The position numbers and the translations under genes were made by a program. A model generated the notes under the pieces. The model was not told the origin of the DNA. It saw nothing but the letters and a program-made list of their open reading frames with translations, and made no database searches. This document shows positions 11,546 to 21,800 of a stretch of DNA of 64,000 nt, in pieces (position 1 is the first letter of the stretch; every line of letters begins with the position of its first letter). Source of the DNA: Ramazzottius varieornatus (taxonomy: Eukaryota; Tardigrada; Eutardigrada; Parachela; Ramazzottiidae). The stretch covers positions 7,654,772 through 7,718,771 of the forward strand of contig BDGG01000002.1 of assembly GCA_001949185.1 (NCBI GenBank). Reading direction: 5' to 3'.

Positions 11546-12775
11546 ATGGACGCCATCAGCAAGACTGGAAATACCGGAGCGCATATGCAGCCAAATATCG
11601 TCATACGAGTGCTAGATAACTCCAATGCAAAGAAGCGGACAGTGCCCGCTCGGGCCGAACTTCATCGCATGAATTTCCTCTTACAGGTATAATTTATCAC
11701 TGATATACTAATGACAACAGAGATTCATGCTCCATGTTTGAACGGCAAGCCTTTCTATAATAGATTCCTAGAACATTATTTATTTTGAGCAGAGGAGGTA
11801 AGCTGGATAAACGTCTTGATTTTTTCGACCAATGGGAAGAAAAAGTTGGATTCTTCCGGTTCCTTCAACGCAGTTCGATGCTTCATGACGTTCTTCCCGA
11901 TACTTTGTAGAGTGCTAAGGGCCTCAACTATCACAAAGAAGCATTGGTTTCGTGATTGGCGAGTGACATGGTCTGAAGGGTCCCTCGTAAGACAGATTTC
12001 GCGCTTCACCAGTCGTCAGAATGTGGTCAGTCATCGAAGTGTACTCAACCGTCAGATCGGCTTGACATTTTTCCTACACCCCTGCAATCATGTACCATAG
12101 AACTGCGTTGAAGGAACCGGAAGAATCCAACTTTTTCTTCCCATTGGTCGAAAAAATCAAGACGTTTATCCAGCTTACCTCCTCTGCTCAAAATAAATAA
12201 TGTTCTGGGAATCCAGAAATTCTATTGTGTGGTGTAGGCATCAACTCTGATGTTACGTCAGACTAGATCGCCTGCTTCAACAGCTCTTCCACCTGACCAG
12301 TCCGAAGCCGCTCAAGTTCCCGCCATCACGAAACCCGGCAGGATGACAAGAGCAGAGAAACGGGCCGCGAAGAAGGGGACGAAACTGAAGCCTGTCCGTA
12401 TGGAATTGAAGGATCAAATGCCGAGCGCGTCGCTGTCAAGGATATTAGCTCAGCAAGCACGACAAGTTGGCAAGAAGGCAGTGCTGCGAATGTGAGTTCC
12501 CGTCCTAAATCTAGGCATTAACGTAACGTTTTTTCACGAACCTGACTTCAGTGACATGTTGTTTTAGGGCACCGGAAACCAAGCAAAGGATCTGCACTCG
12601 TTGCTCATTACAGCTGGAGCCTGACGTCACTTCCACTGTTCGCTTCCGCCGCAACAAAAGCAAGGTTCTCTTCAAAGTGACCACCTGTCTCTCCTGCAAG
12701 ACCGTCTCGCGGATCCGCATGGACCCGAAGTACGAACCGAAAGGCGCGGCTCTACCTGCAGAAGAAGTCAGCTGA
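11546..12775 (+). CDS. RPP21: Ribonuclease P/MRP protein subunit p21
   Basis: Zinc-binding protein subunit of nuclear RNase P, the tRNA 5'-maturation enzyme (Rpr2/Rpp21 family). Exons 11546-11686, 12238-12491 and 12568-12775 sum to 603 nt (200 aa). The first junction rebuilds the family N-terminal helix as AELHRMNFLLQASTLML, which parallels the AFQRLNFLYQAAHCVL region of vertebrate RPP21. The third exon carries the zinc ribbon: ICTRC, then VTTCLSCK. A basic, low-complexity stretch of about 75 residues (KRAAKKGTKLKP) is inserted between helix and zinc site, making the protein longer than the ~150 aa human protein. ATTAAA at 12866-12871 is a possible polyadenylation signal. Intron 1 holds a 437-bp foldback element. 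Confidence 0.85.
11770..12206. repeat. 437-bp foldback element with 106-bp arms
   Basis: Arms 11770-11875 and 12101-12206 are inverted copies that look perfect by eye: outer AGAACATTATTTATTTTGAG against CTCAAAATAAATAATGTTCT, inner AACGCAGTT against AACTGCGTT. The spacer of about 225 bp has no coding signal. It lies wholly inside RPP21 intron 1, so an RNA hairpin would form in the pre-mRNA. Confidence 0.9.
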
Positions 12776-12908
12776 AGCAGGTGAGAAAGGAAAAGCTATC
12801 ATAAATGTTTCATTTGTAAAATTCTCGAGCCAGCGAAAAAGTAAGGACTGACATCGATCAAAAATATTAAATGAGATCTATCAAAAACATATTCTAACGG
12901 AGGATTGC

Positions 12909-13615
12909 TCATATAGTTTGAGGTGTGACTGTCTGGTTTTTGGTGTTGACCAGAAATGCGATAAGACGCATGAGGTTACTCCCAAAAACTGTCAAGTGTT
13001 GCAGTTCCGACTTGCGGCAGGCGTTATGTTCCACCGAGGTGTGCACACCTCCTGAGAAAGCCTTGTTGTGTCCATTTTCAGAAGAATGTCCACGAGGAAG
13101 TCCAAACAGCGCACTGATTTCCGGCATGACTTTAGCCATCGGGCTCTTCGGGTCCATGTCTTTCAGAGCTCTCTCGATAGCTATAGCTAGGTCTGACGGC
13201 TTGTCGTCTTGATGCTGTCGAACAAAGGCAGGCATGGACTCTGCAATTCCATGGTTTTCTCTTGTAGTGTTCTTGGCGAAAAAGCGAGGGAACTGCCGAC
13301 GTCGGGGCTTTGGTAGTGTCTGGACAGTGCGGTCGGTGGTTGACATGGATCGTGTCGTGGGGCGTTCCATCCGTACTTCCGGTTGACGGAGTTGGTGTGA
13401 AGTGAAGGGTGTCGTTGAAGCGAAGGTTATTCCAGGAGGTACCGTAGCTTCTAAGGTCCATGTGTCGGGAAGCTGGGTTATGGCTGCTATGCTTGGGGGT
13501 GAGTCTGTGGCGGTGGTTTCGTTTACGGTCCGTAATGGTGGCGGTATTCCGAAGAATGTTTGAACAGGCTTCATCACAGGGACCGGTTTCGCCGTGGCTG
13601 AGGTCTCGAGCCACG
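12909..13615 (-). CDS. Thr/Pro-rich orphan, probable 3' exon
   Basis: Open frame of more than 230 codons from an apparent acceptor (TTTCCAG, intron side 13616 onward) to a TGA at 12909. The protein is rich in Thr, Pro and Ser (for example TATDSPPSIAAIT) with basic patches, then a more regular helical end (SDLAIAIERALKDMD). No domain recognised. A stop lies just upstream in frame, so a 5' exon on the minus strand (around 13970-14170) is expected, but I could not find a junction that keeps frame. Composition suggests a disordered or secreted protein. A second minus frame over 13132-13632 is a shadow. Confidence 0.45.
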
Positions 13616-14325
13616 CTGGAAATTGTATTCAAAGTTTGTCTGTTTCTTAGGTTAGAAATCTGGAGGGAAAGAAAGTAACTTCAACTAGCTGTACCTAATA
13701 TCAGAAGAAGACAGGAAGTCCAGGGATGAAAGAAGAAGACAATCATTGTGGGACAATGTTCCCTCCAGAAGACTTGTGATGTCGAGCCAGGAGGAAGTGA
13801 GAATGATCAAGGTGGATACGCGAGAAAAGAAAATGTGTTAGAGAAATTGCTTGGTTCTGATACTGTGAATGTAGGATGTTAGGGAGTGGAACTGATGGCT
13901 TTGAAGCTCAGTCTTACTCTTTTATGACTGCTGTAGTTTGCGCCGTTGTCTTTTGCGGTGCTCTGGTAATCAAGTTATGGATACTTCCTGGTTCCAGCTG
14001 GTGGATCTCTTGTTGTGAAATGTTAATGTACCAGTGGCATTACCGACTTTCAGGAGATTCCGGTTGGAACTTACAACGTTGACTTGGCTTGCATCTTTTG
14101 AATAATACAGTAGCATTGAGAATTTGCCTTTTTTTATTGTATGACAGTTCGCTGTGCAAACAGTTGACATAAACCGCCTCGTAAGAGTGTGTTATTGTAT
14201 CATTTATTTACGCCGTCATTCACCGCCACAGACGGTACAATTTCACAAAGAAATTAGAAAAATAAACCGTCAGCTAATTTTATTTTTCTTATGAATATTT
14301 CCATGTTGATTTTATGGAATTGGAC
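13616..14325. other. Region between two orphans, unresolved
   Basis: May contain the missing 5' exon of the 12909-13615 orphan: a minus-strand Thr-rich frame near 13930-14010 ends in AAAAGA/GTAAGA, a good donor, but its phase does not match the downstream acceptor. Nothing else supported. Confidence 0.3.
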
Positions 14326-14433
14326 AAGCTCGGCCAGATCGTTTTTCGAAGTGGCGGACGCTATCGGACTATAACACTTAAAAAGTGCGCCACTGGGGAA
14401 AATGTTCTGGTCCTGTTTGTTTGCCGAGCTGCC
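14326..14433. repeat. AAGTGGCGCAC palindrome, copy 3
   Basis: Intergenic, just past the stop of the secreted orphan. GAAGTGGCGGAC and GTGCGCCACTG arms, outer end GTTTGCCGAGCTGCC. Confidence 0.75.
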
Positions 14434-14451
14434 AAACTGTGTTTAGATAAC

Positions 14452-15405
14452 TCAATTGTTCACTGATCGAAACATTACTGAACCACCATTGTTGGATGGT
14501 TGAGCGATTCGAGCGAAACCATTAGCCATAAGGTCCGTCGAGGAGCCGACATTGATTCCGTCCAGCTGACTACCAGGTATCAAAGAACCCAGAGACGCTA
14601 AAGAGTTCGGGTTGAGTACGGTTTGTAGAGAAGACCCTGAAAAACCAGAAGAGCTCCCGGCGGACTGGAATCCACTCGGTAAACCTGACAATCCGTTCGA
14701 TGCTTGTAATAAAGATACCAAATCATTGTTGTTCAGCAGCTGGCCGTTGGAGGATGGCCGGAACAGGTGAGCGCCCGGACTGCCCAGTCCGAAAGAGCCA
14801 AGAGTGTTGGTGTTACCCAAACCGAATACAGAAGTGAACGGGTTGGAGTTGGCTGCCGCGCTGAAGGGGTTGATGAAGGACTGCGCCGCTTGGGAAGCTA
14901 ATCCGGTGGTGCCGAGGTAGTCTCCAAGACGTAGGCCGTAGTTGGTGTTGGCGAAAATGTCAGCCAGGATAGGAGATAACAACGTGAGGTTCGTGGTAGG
15001 GGGCGCGGTGGTAATGGTGACTGTGTCGTTAACAAGGACGTTGGTTAGCAAGGTGATGAGGAGCTGTTGTTGCGCTGGTGTGAGAAAGATGGTCTGTCCG
15101 TTGACGGTGATGTTGGCGGTAGTGGTTGGGTTGAAGTTGAGGATTTGCCTGGCAGCGGGAATATCTGTTGATGAGGAAGCACCGGGGTCGATAGAGAGGG
15201 GCCTAGAAAAGACGTTCCCGTACGCAATGTCCCTTCGCATCGAAGTTCGTGATGGAGGAAACGCTGCAGATGTAGAAACACATGTGCAGAGGGAATTGGG
15301 TTATTGGCAATGGGACGTTATTCTCCGATGATTACCTGAGATGGCGTTGGAAGAAAGAACCAGCAGGCAGAGAGCCCTCATCGCGGCTGTTACGGAATCC
15401 GTCAT
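14452..15405 (-). CDS. Secreted Asn/Ser/Leu-rich orphan protein
   Basis: Exons 15336-15405 and 14452-15263 (minus) sum to 882 nt (293 aa). The first exon encodes a signal peptide (Met at 15405, core ALCLLVLSSNAIS). The mature protein is low in charge and Cys and rich in N, S, L, G, A, T: a Thr-rich hydrophobic middle (QQQLLITLLTNVLVND) and a Gly/Ser/Asn-rich C-terminal half (SGLPSGFQSAGSSSGFSGSS). It resembles structural, cuticle-like or matrix secreted proteins in composition, but I recognise no family. The splice junction and signal peptide make it a real gene. Confidence 0.7.
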
Positions 15406-15955
15406 CCCAGATCCATAATTTTTCCATCGGCATGTTCCCTCAGTATACAGACGAGGCATTTTCCTCGCGAAATAATGATAATCTGCGGGCTCGAGAACCA
15501 CCACTCGCTCAAATTGTATGAAATCAAATTTTCCGTAGCCTCGAAAACTAAAAAGGTTGAATATTACGTGCCTTGAAGTACCGAATGATTCAACAGGAAA
15601 CAAAATGAGTGGTTCTCACGATGAAATTACCAAAATTTGAATGATTGGTCCGAAATGTTTTGTGAAAAGGAGGGCAATGGACACTGATGTAACTTATGAT
15701 TTTGATTAATGACTCTTTGTGCGCGCGTTCGTTAATTATGCCGACGGAAGTCAAAAGAGTGTTTAACTGTGTATAACTGGATGGGCTCGCGCATTACGTC
15801 GTTGCAGGTCTGCGATGTATGCGCATTTCAACATGGGTAAATTGGATGGTTCGTGTTCGCCCATCGTTAAGGTTAAAAATAACTGATCATGACTACGAGT
15901 ATGATTTGTTTTGGGTTCGCCGAAAGCTCAGTTATGATTGTAAGAAAGATCAAGA
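15406..15955. other. Spacer between secreted orphan and receptor gene
   Basis: Both neighbours are on the minus strand, so this should hold the promoter of the secreted orphan and the 3' UTR of the receptor. No ORF or repeat of note. Confidence 0.35.
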
Positions 15956-17846
15956 TCAGAAAGTGGTCGTGGAACGGCGTGAAGAGGCCAGATGTAGTTC
16001 GCGATTTTGTGCGGTTGTCATTAGCGAGGTGATTTTCGTCTCACTTCCTCGATAACGAAGGACCGGCTCCTCGGACGGACGCCGGCACCAGGACACGCCC
16101 AGTATCCGTCCGGTGAAGGAGTTCTCCCCGCAGCACAGATAAAAGGCAAAGCCGAAAGCAAAGTACATGTTCACCAGGAAGTTCCGGAATGGGTCGTAGA
16201 CTTGGATGAAACCATTCGTGATGTGGAAGAGACAGATGGGCGCTTGACTGAAGGCGACCAGGACCGACATGCCGAAGTCCAGGGACTGAGTCGTCAGGAA
16301 GAATAGGGAGTTCAGAATGAGGATCTTGTTGGCGGCGTTGGCCGAGTTGGTGCGTCGAATGATGGCGTGGTGGTTAGACAAGGTCCCGGAGATGACCACC
16401 AAGGAAGAACGGGGAATGTTGACGGTGACTTTCTGCCGTGAATGGTAGTCGGAATTTCGGAGACGGTTGATGATCATCATGTTTAGTGTGGCTGTTCCTG
16501 TGTAAGCCATTAGCCGAACCACAACCTAAAAAGACTATTTGGTATTTCAGTGATAATGCAGTCTTCAGCAAACTCGACAAGATCGCTTTTCCAAGTGGGG
16601 CACTCCTTCGGCCACCAACACTGAAGACGTGCGCCTGTTGGGAAACGATGCTACCGAGTTTGATTTTCTGGGCTCCTATTTTGCGAATAGTCTCTTTACA
16701 CTTACTTCCCACCACATTTCGATGCGGCGCCAATGGCGGAACATAGCCGGAAGCTGCGGGATGACGCGTCCAGCTTGTAGCATACTGTTGTGCAGCATCC
16801 AGTAGTACGCGATGGGAATGTACAAAGCATTCACGGCGGAACCGGCGAATATGGCGGCCAAAGCCATGTAACTAAACCGACGATACCTCGTGTGGTGATC
16901 AAGCGGAAATCCGATCGCCAGAAAACGATCGACACAGAAAGCTAATAATATCCTGCAAGAGAAACCGTAACACTGGATGAAATTACGCATAAGTCGCTAA
17001 AGTTGTTCTAACATTAAGTTGCCAAAAGTCGAAGCAAGGCAAAGTCGAAAGAACTTCCGTCCAAGAATTCGTAACTCTAATATGAGAAGGAACTTCTTTC
17101 CTCGAATACTTGGGGTGGTGCATTGACTTTTTTCCGGAGGCCGGCAAACGAAAGGTGCAAGATGGTTGTTTTAAGTGGCGCACGCCCCTAAAGAACGAAA
17201 CCGTGCGCCACTTGAGATAACCATCATACACGTTCTGTTTGCCGACCTCCTAGGATTTTGTTGCTCCGTCCGAGGTTCTTTTGCCGGTGAAACTGTAGTT
17301 AAAGTACCACATACCATTGCGAGGAAAAGAATAGGACAGATTCCAGGTACAGCCACACTCCCGCCGTATTCCGGTAAAAGTTCCCGTACAAGTCCCCTTT
17401 TCCTTGTGGCTCCACATCCCAGACCTCGGATCCCAAGAGGACCACCAGTCGATTCCACCTAAACGACAACCATAAATGGATTATGATTTTTGATTGCCCA
17501 TTTCCTCAACCAGCCCGACCAGTATGTCCCATCGAACCAGTCCTCATACTTACAGGAACCATAGGTCGGAAAAGAACAACCCCAGTAAGAAGGTCCGCTT
17601 GGGTCCCCGTCTATCACTGTACACCGTCACGATAGCCAATGCGTTTCCGATGGTTCCCAAAATCAGGAATAGCGGGAATGAAATTCGAGTAATCCATATC
17701 CAGCTAGCGTATTCTCGGGTAAAGCTGAGAGTTCGAATAAATCCACAACCATCCTTGATCAGTAAAGAGTTCCTCGTATGGTTGATATGTGAGAATATCG
17801 TAAAATTCTCCGCGTCAATAATGACGCTCAGGTTCTCTTCCAACAT
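15956..17846 (-). CDS. Class-A (rhodopsin-like) orphan GPCR
   Basis: Exons 17554-17846, 17315-17458, 16706-16952 and 15956-16525 (minus) sum to 1,254 nt (417 aa). N-terminus with N-glycosylation sites (NFT, NHT), TM1 with the GN signature (LFLILGTIGNALAIVTVYS), TM2 with FFSDLWF (the LxxxD equivalent), TM3 ending CVDRFLAIGFP in place of DRYxxI, and further hydrophobic helices through FLVNMYFAFGFAFYL. TM7 has DPFRNFLV rather than clean NPxxY, so activation motifs are degenerate. Overall layout resembles invertebrate peptide receptors of the FMRFamide-receptor type, but ligand is unknown. The ATG at 17846 is preceded by a possible acceptor, so a further 5' exon is conceivable. Introns 2 and 3 each hold a palindromic element. 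Confidence 0.8.
16567..16663. repeat. AAGTGGCGCAC palindrome, copy 4
   Basis: GPCR intron 3. Outer arms AGCAAACTCGACAAGATCG and complementary ACCGAGTTTGATT, core CCAAGTGGGGCAC / GTGCGCCTGTTGG; loop GGCCACCAACACTGAA is the reverse orientation of copy 2. Confidence 0.8.
17136..17250. repeat. AAGTGGCGCAC palindrome, copy 5 (full-length reference)
   Basis: GPCR intron 2. Best-preserved long form: outer arms GGAGGCCGGCAAACG and TTGCCGACCTCC, inner TAAGTGGCGCACG and CGTGCGCCACTTGA. About 115 bp end to end. Confidence 0.9.
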
Positions 17847-18866
17847 CTGCGGCAATCTGGTTGGTTACAGGTCAGTCAAAATATCAGAATAAAATACGAA
17901 TGGATTCCGGTATAATAAGACGGAAGTACCGGTTGAAGTCAGACGGAATGAAAGGATACTAATAAGCTCACCCGGATCAGATAACGCACTGAAAATCTAG
18001 AACGACTTGTTACACAACCCGCTAACGGCCACAATTACCGTAATAATAAGGGCATTTGCACAGTACTTCGTGAGTATGCAGGTGCACCCTCAAGGATCTC
18101 TTCCCACACTCTTACCACCCACTCCTCTTCCGCTTGTCCCCAATCCGATTATGGCCTCACGGAATTTGATATCTCGATCTAGAAAACCAGAGTACGGGGG
18201 CCGTTTTGAATTCCAGGCGGTCGACCTCGTTCTTCCTATCAGCAAGCTCGTTATACGGAAGACTGTACGCGAGGAAGATCATCCCGCAGTATCATCTCGC
18301 CAGAGAACGACTCGACCGTACAAGCTGAAGAGCAACAGAAGATTTTCGGTGTATGTATACTGTCATTTGTACGTTCTTCTTGCATAAGCTTTTCAGAAAG
18401 ACAATCATCCAGTGCAGTGAAAAGTTACTGGACATCTGACCCGCATCATGATTCATGGGATCGATGGTCTCTTGCATAATACTACTCTTGACGACAAGTG
18501 ACAATCTTCCCTCTGACACCACTGACATCCGAGACATTCCCAGTTCATCTTTGCAAATTCCGCAACCACAACAATATCGAAAACCTTCTAATGATGTCAC
18601 GTATCAATCAAATCAGTCTAATGGGACTGCGCGAGAATTCAAAAGTCATCCCGTCACATTTTGAACTCTGAAGTGTCCAGGATCCCACCATCGCACAGTT
18701 TACTACAAACCATCCACTCAAACGCATGATCAATCAACGGGAAGGCGTCGTCAGAAAAGGGCATAGCACATATTTCCGTAACTTAAAAGTAAAAACAATA
18801 CCCAACATGCTTGCTAAGCAGGAAAAGGAAAGACTAAGACTCGGAATCAAAAACGTTTCCGGTATC
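17847..18866. other. Gap between receptor and CABIN1
   Basis: About 1 kb with no supported gene. Open frames at 18007-18387 (+) and 18292-18600 (-) are short, without domains or good splice sites. Confidence 0.35.
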
Positions 18867-18872
18867 TTTATT
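18867..18872 (-). terminator. Polyadenylation signal of CABIN1
   Basis: AATAAA on the minus strand, about 19 nt after the stop codon at 18891, implying a very short 3' UTR. Confidence 0.6.
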
Positions 18873-18890
18873 ACCGCAATTTATCAAGCT

Positions 18891-21800
18891 CTACAGTACG
18901 ACCGAGTCATCGGTCATGACATCGTTAAAATCAGCGAAGTTCATGCCCGCCGGTAGCCGTACATTGAGATCCAAGTTCATAAGATCATCGTTATCATCTT
19001 CCCCTAGCATTGACTCTTTCTTACCGTTCTCGGCGCCTTCCGGCTGATTCGGGGCTTGCTCTTCAGTGGATGACGGCTCCGCTGAGGAGGAGGCGGTTTC
19101 GGGTTTGCTCGAAGAAATCTCTTGAACCTCCGGTTCCTCGGGCAGTCCGGTTGACAGGTTGATTACTACAGCAGGCTTCGACGGTGGCTTTGGTCTAATT
19201 TGAACCTGCTGAATGTATCGCCAAGCTTTTTCGATCAGTGCAGGCGGGACAGGGTGCTAAACACAAAAGGATAAGATGATTGCGGATGGAGTTGTAAATT
19301 TCACTCTCAACGCAGAAGACCACTCAAGATTTTCTACAGGAAGCGATCGAGCAGCGGCTTAGAAATTTTCCTGTTCAAGAGTGCTCCCCTCCCCTGTTGT
19401 GAAACGGACCCTAGAAACTGGGAAGCCGACAAGTACAGTACTGTATAAGATCGCTAGCTCAATTGGCGCACACTTTCATTCTTTTTGGCTGAAAGCATGC
19501 GCCGCTTGAAACACCGGCCTCCCACAAATGATCAATTGACGATTACTGTGCAACATTTGCTCTATTCTTGAAGCATGAACTAACCGGACAGTGAGCTTTA
19601 TCCATTCCTTCAACGAGGCGCAAGTACCCTTGGGCCAACATCGTATTGGCCAGTTCGACGTTTCTTCCAGTGGTGTCTTCCTTCTTGGCGGTCTGCCACA
19701 TCTTGAAGACTTCACGCAAGAATGCCACCCTGACATCTTCCGAACAGGTGTCCGTCTCGTAGTCTTCCATTCTGGCTATTACCGACAACAAGGCTGACTT
19801 CATGGCGTAGTTCGACAGGAAGTGGTAATCCACAACCCGAAGATACTTTCTGGAACGCAGGACGTTGCACAAGCCGGAACTTTTAACATAAAAGATAGAA
19901 TGAACCTTACTTGCTATCGGCTTCCGGCGGTTTGGCTAACTGTTGCTGTATCTGTAGCAGGAGGAGATTCTCGCGCAAGGCAGCGGAGACGCTGATGAGA
20001 AGATGAACAGCACGGTACATGTGGGAAGCGAAGCTGAGACTTCGTTGGATCTCTTCCGATTTGATGTGCCATACACCTCGGAAGAACATGGTGGGTTTCC
20101 GCTGCTGGAAGAGGCCGGCACACGGCATGTGGGGACAATCCTGCCAAGAAATGGACGGACCCAGGAGCAAATCTTTGGTCTTTTGTAGGTCCTGTAAATA
20201 TCCATTCCATGTCACATAATTGCACAGGAAGGTGCTGAGATAGACTGGAATGCTGGCAAAATTGATAAATTCACTCACATCGTCACCTCAAGTGGCGCGT
20301 TCTCTCATTGTTTTCATTCGAGATCGTGCGCCAGTTGAGAAGCGATCTGGATGAATTCTTCTGCCGACATGCCAATGTTCTATCAATAACCGATAATGGC
20401 TAGAATTTCAGCGTTCATAGTAGAAAAGGTCGCACCCGAAGAGGAGGGAATTCATAGTAGAGCCTGGCCAGACGATACAACGACTTGTAATGCTCGGGGT
20501 ACCGGTTCAGGCAGGTTTTCAACCCGGAGACACACCGCTGAACCAACTCCAATCGCCAGGCTTCCAGATCGGCCTTCTCCGCCATGTCGCGAAGCTCTAA
20601 CCGGTCCAAAATTTGTGCGTTCATTATCGAGCGAGCGACAACCTCCCTGTAAAATAACAAACAATCGTGAAATTCAGTCAATTTTTCCGACGGTACGACA
20701 GAAGCCTACACTTACGGATCGTCAACTGATTCGGTGGAAGATCCCGAGTCATTTCTGTCCAGTTCCTTCCGGAAAGCCAGCGGACTTTTCTCCGCTTTAT
20801 TCAAGTAATACTCGATGGCTTTAAAGGCTTCCACATGCTGGCCAATGTCGGGCATGGGACGCGTTAAGTACTTGACCGAAGAAGCGAAGACCCTATAGAA
20901 CATTTCTAAGGCTTCGACTGACAAGCGAGGTGCCTTGTAGTAAGCGATCTTTGGTGGGTACGTGGCTCCGTCAGCGTGCAGGCACTGCGCGGCAGCCGAG
21001 TACTGCGCCAGGTACTTCCAGGGCTTTTTCCGTTCCAGCTTCTCGTAGGTTTTACCCAGCATGTACTGACTTAGCCAGATCTCACTTCGGTCATCACAGT
21101 CTTCGGCTTTCGAGTAGGCCTTCTGGGCTAAGCGGAGAAGATACTCGCGCTCTTGGCGAAGCTTGGACCGTTCGGTTTGTTTCATCCGAAACTGTTCACT
21201 CTATAAACACATATATTGTCGACATTACTGGTCTGTACAATATTCGTGGTAAGCGTGGTAATGGTCTGCATACATACTTGAGCTAACTGTCGCCCGAGGA
21301 AAGACGATAGCGGATAGACTATGTTTCCGCATTCGATCCACAGATGTTCCGAGTTGCTGTCGAGCTTACAGGCAATGGCGAAACACTGGATAGCTTCGCT
21401 GGCTTCGATGAAGATCTCCTTACTCGGCTTCAGAGCAAACTTAAACGAAACAACAGTACAATCTTCACTTCCTGGTTTCCCTGTTGGTGTCCAGCTTAGC
21501 TGGGCGAAAAACTCCTACACCTGCATACATCAATACCGTATTGATACGGAGCTTAGTGTATGCAGGTTCATGAAAGAACGCTGGTCCACGAACCTGCATA
21601 CTGCAGCCTCCTAGTGGATACAGGAACGAGTGTATGCAGGTGTACGAAAGCTGGCTGTATTCTCTTTACCGCCTTTCTCAGTTTCACTGACTTACCGATT
21701 TGAGTTTCTTCTCCACTTCCACACCTCTGTTTAATGCCAAGCCCGCCCAGGAATCTAATCTCGTCGGGTTGACTCTCAAGTCCGTCAGGAACAGTAGTCC

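Noticed and set aside
13132-13632. 166-codon minus-strand frame
   Set aside because: Overlaps the Thr/Pro-rich frame 12909-13615 in another phase; His/Arg/Ser composition is typical of a shadow frame.
17171-17458. 95-codon frame on the minus strand within the GPCR
   Set aside because: Wrong phase; the spliced GPCR exon 17315-17458 in another frame gives a continuous helix and correct junctions.
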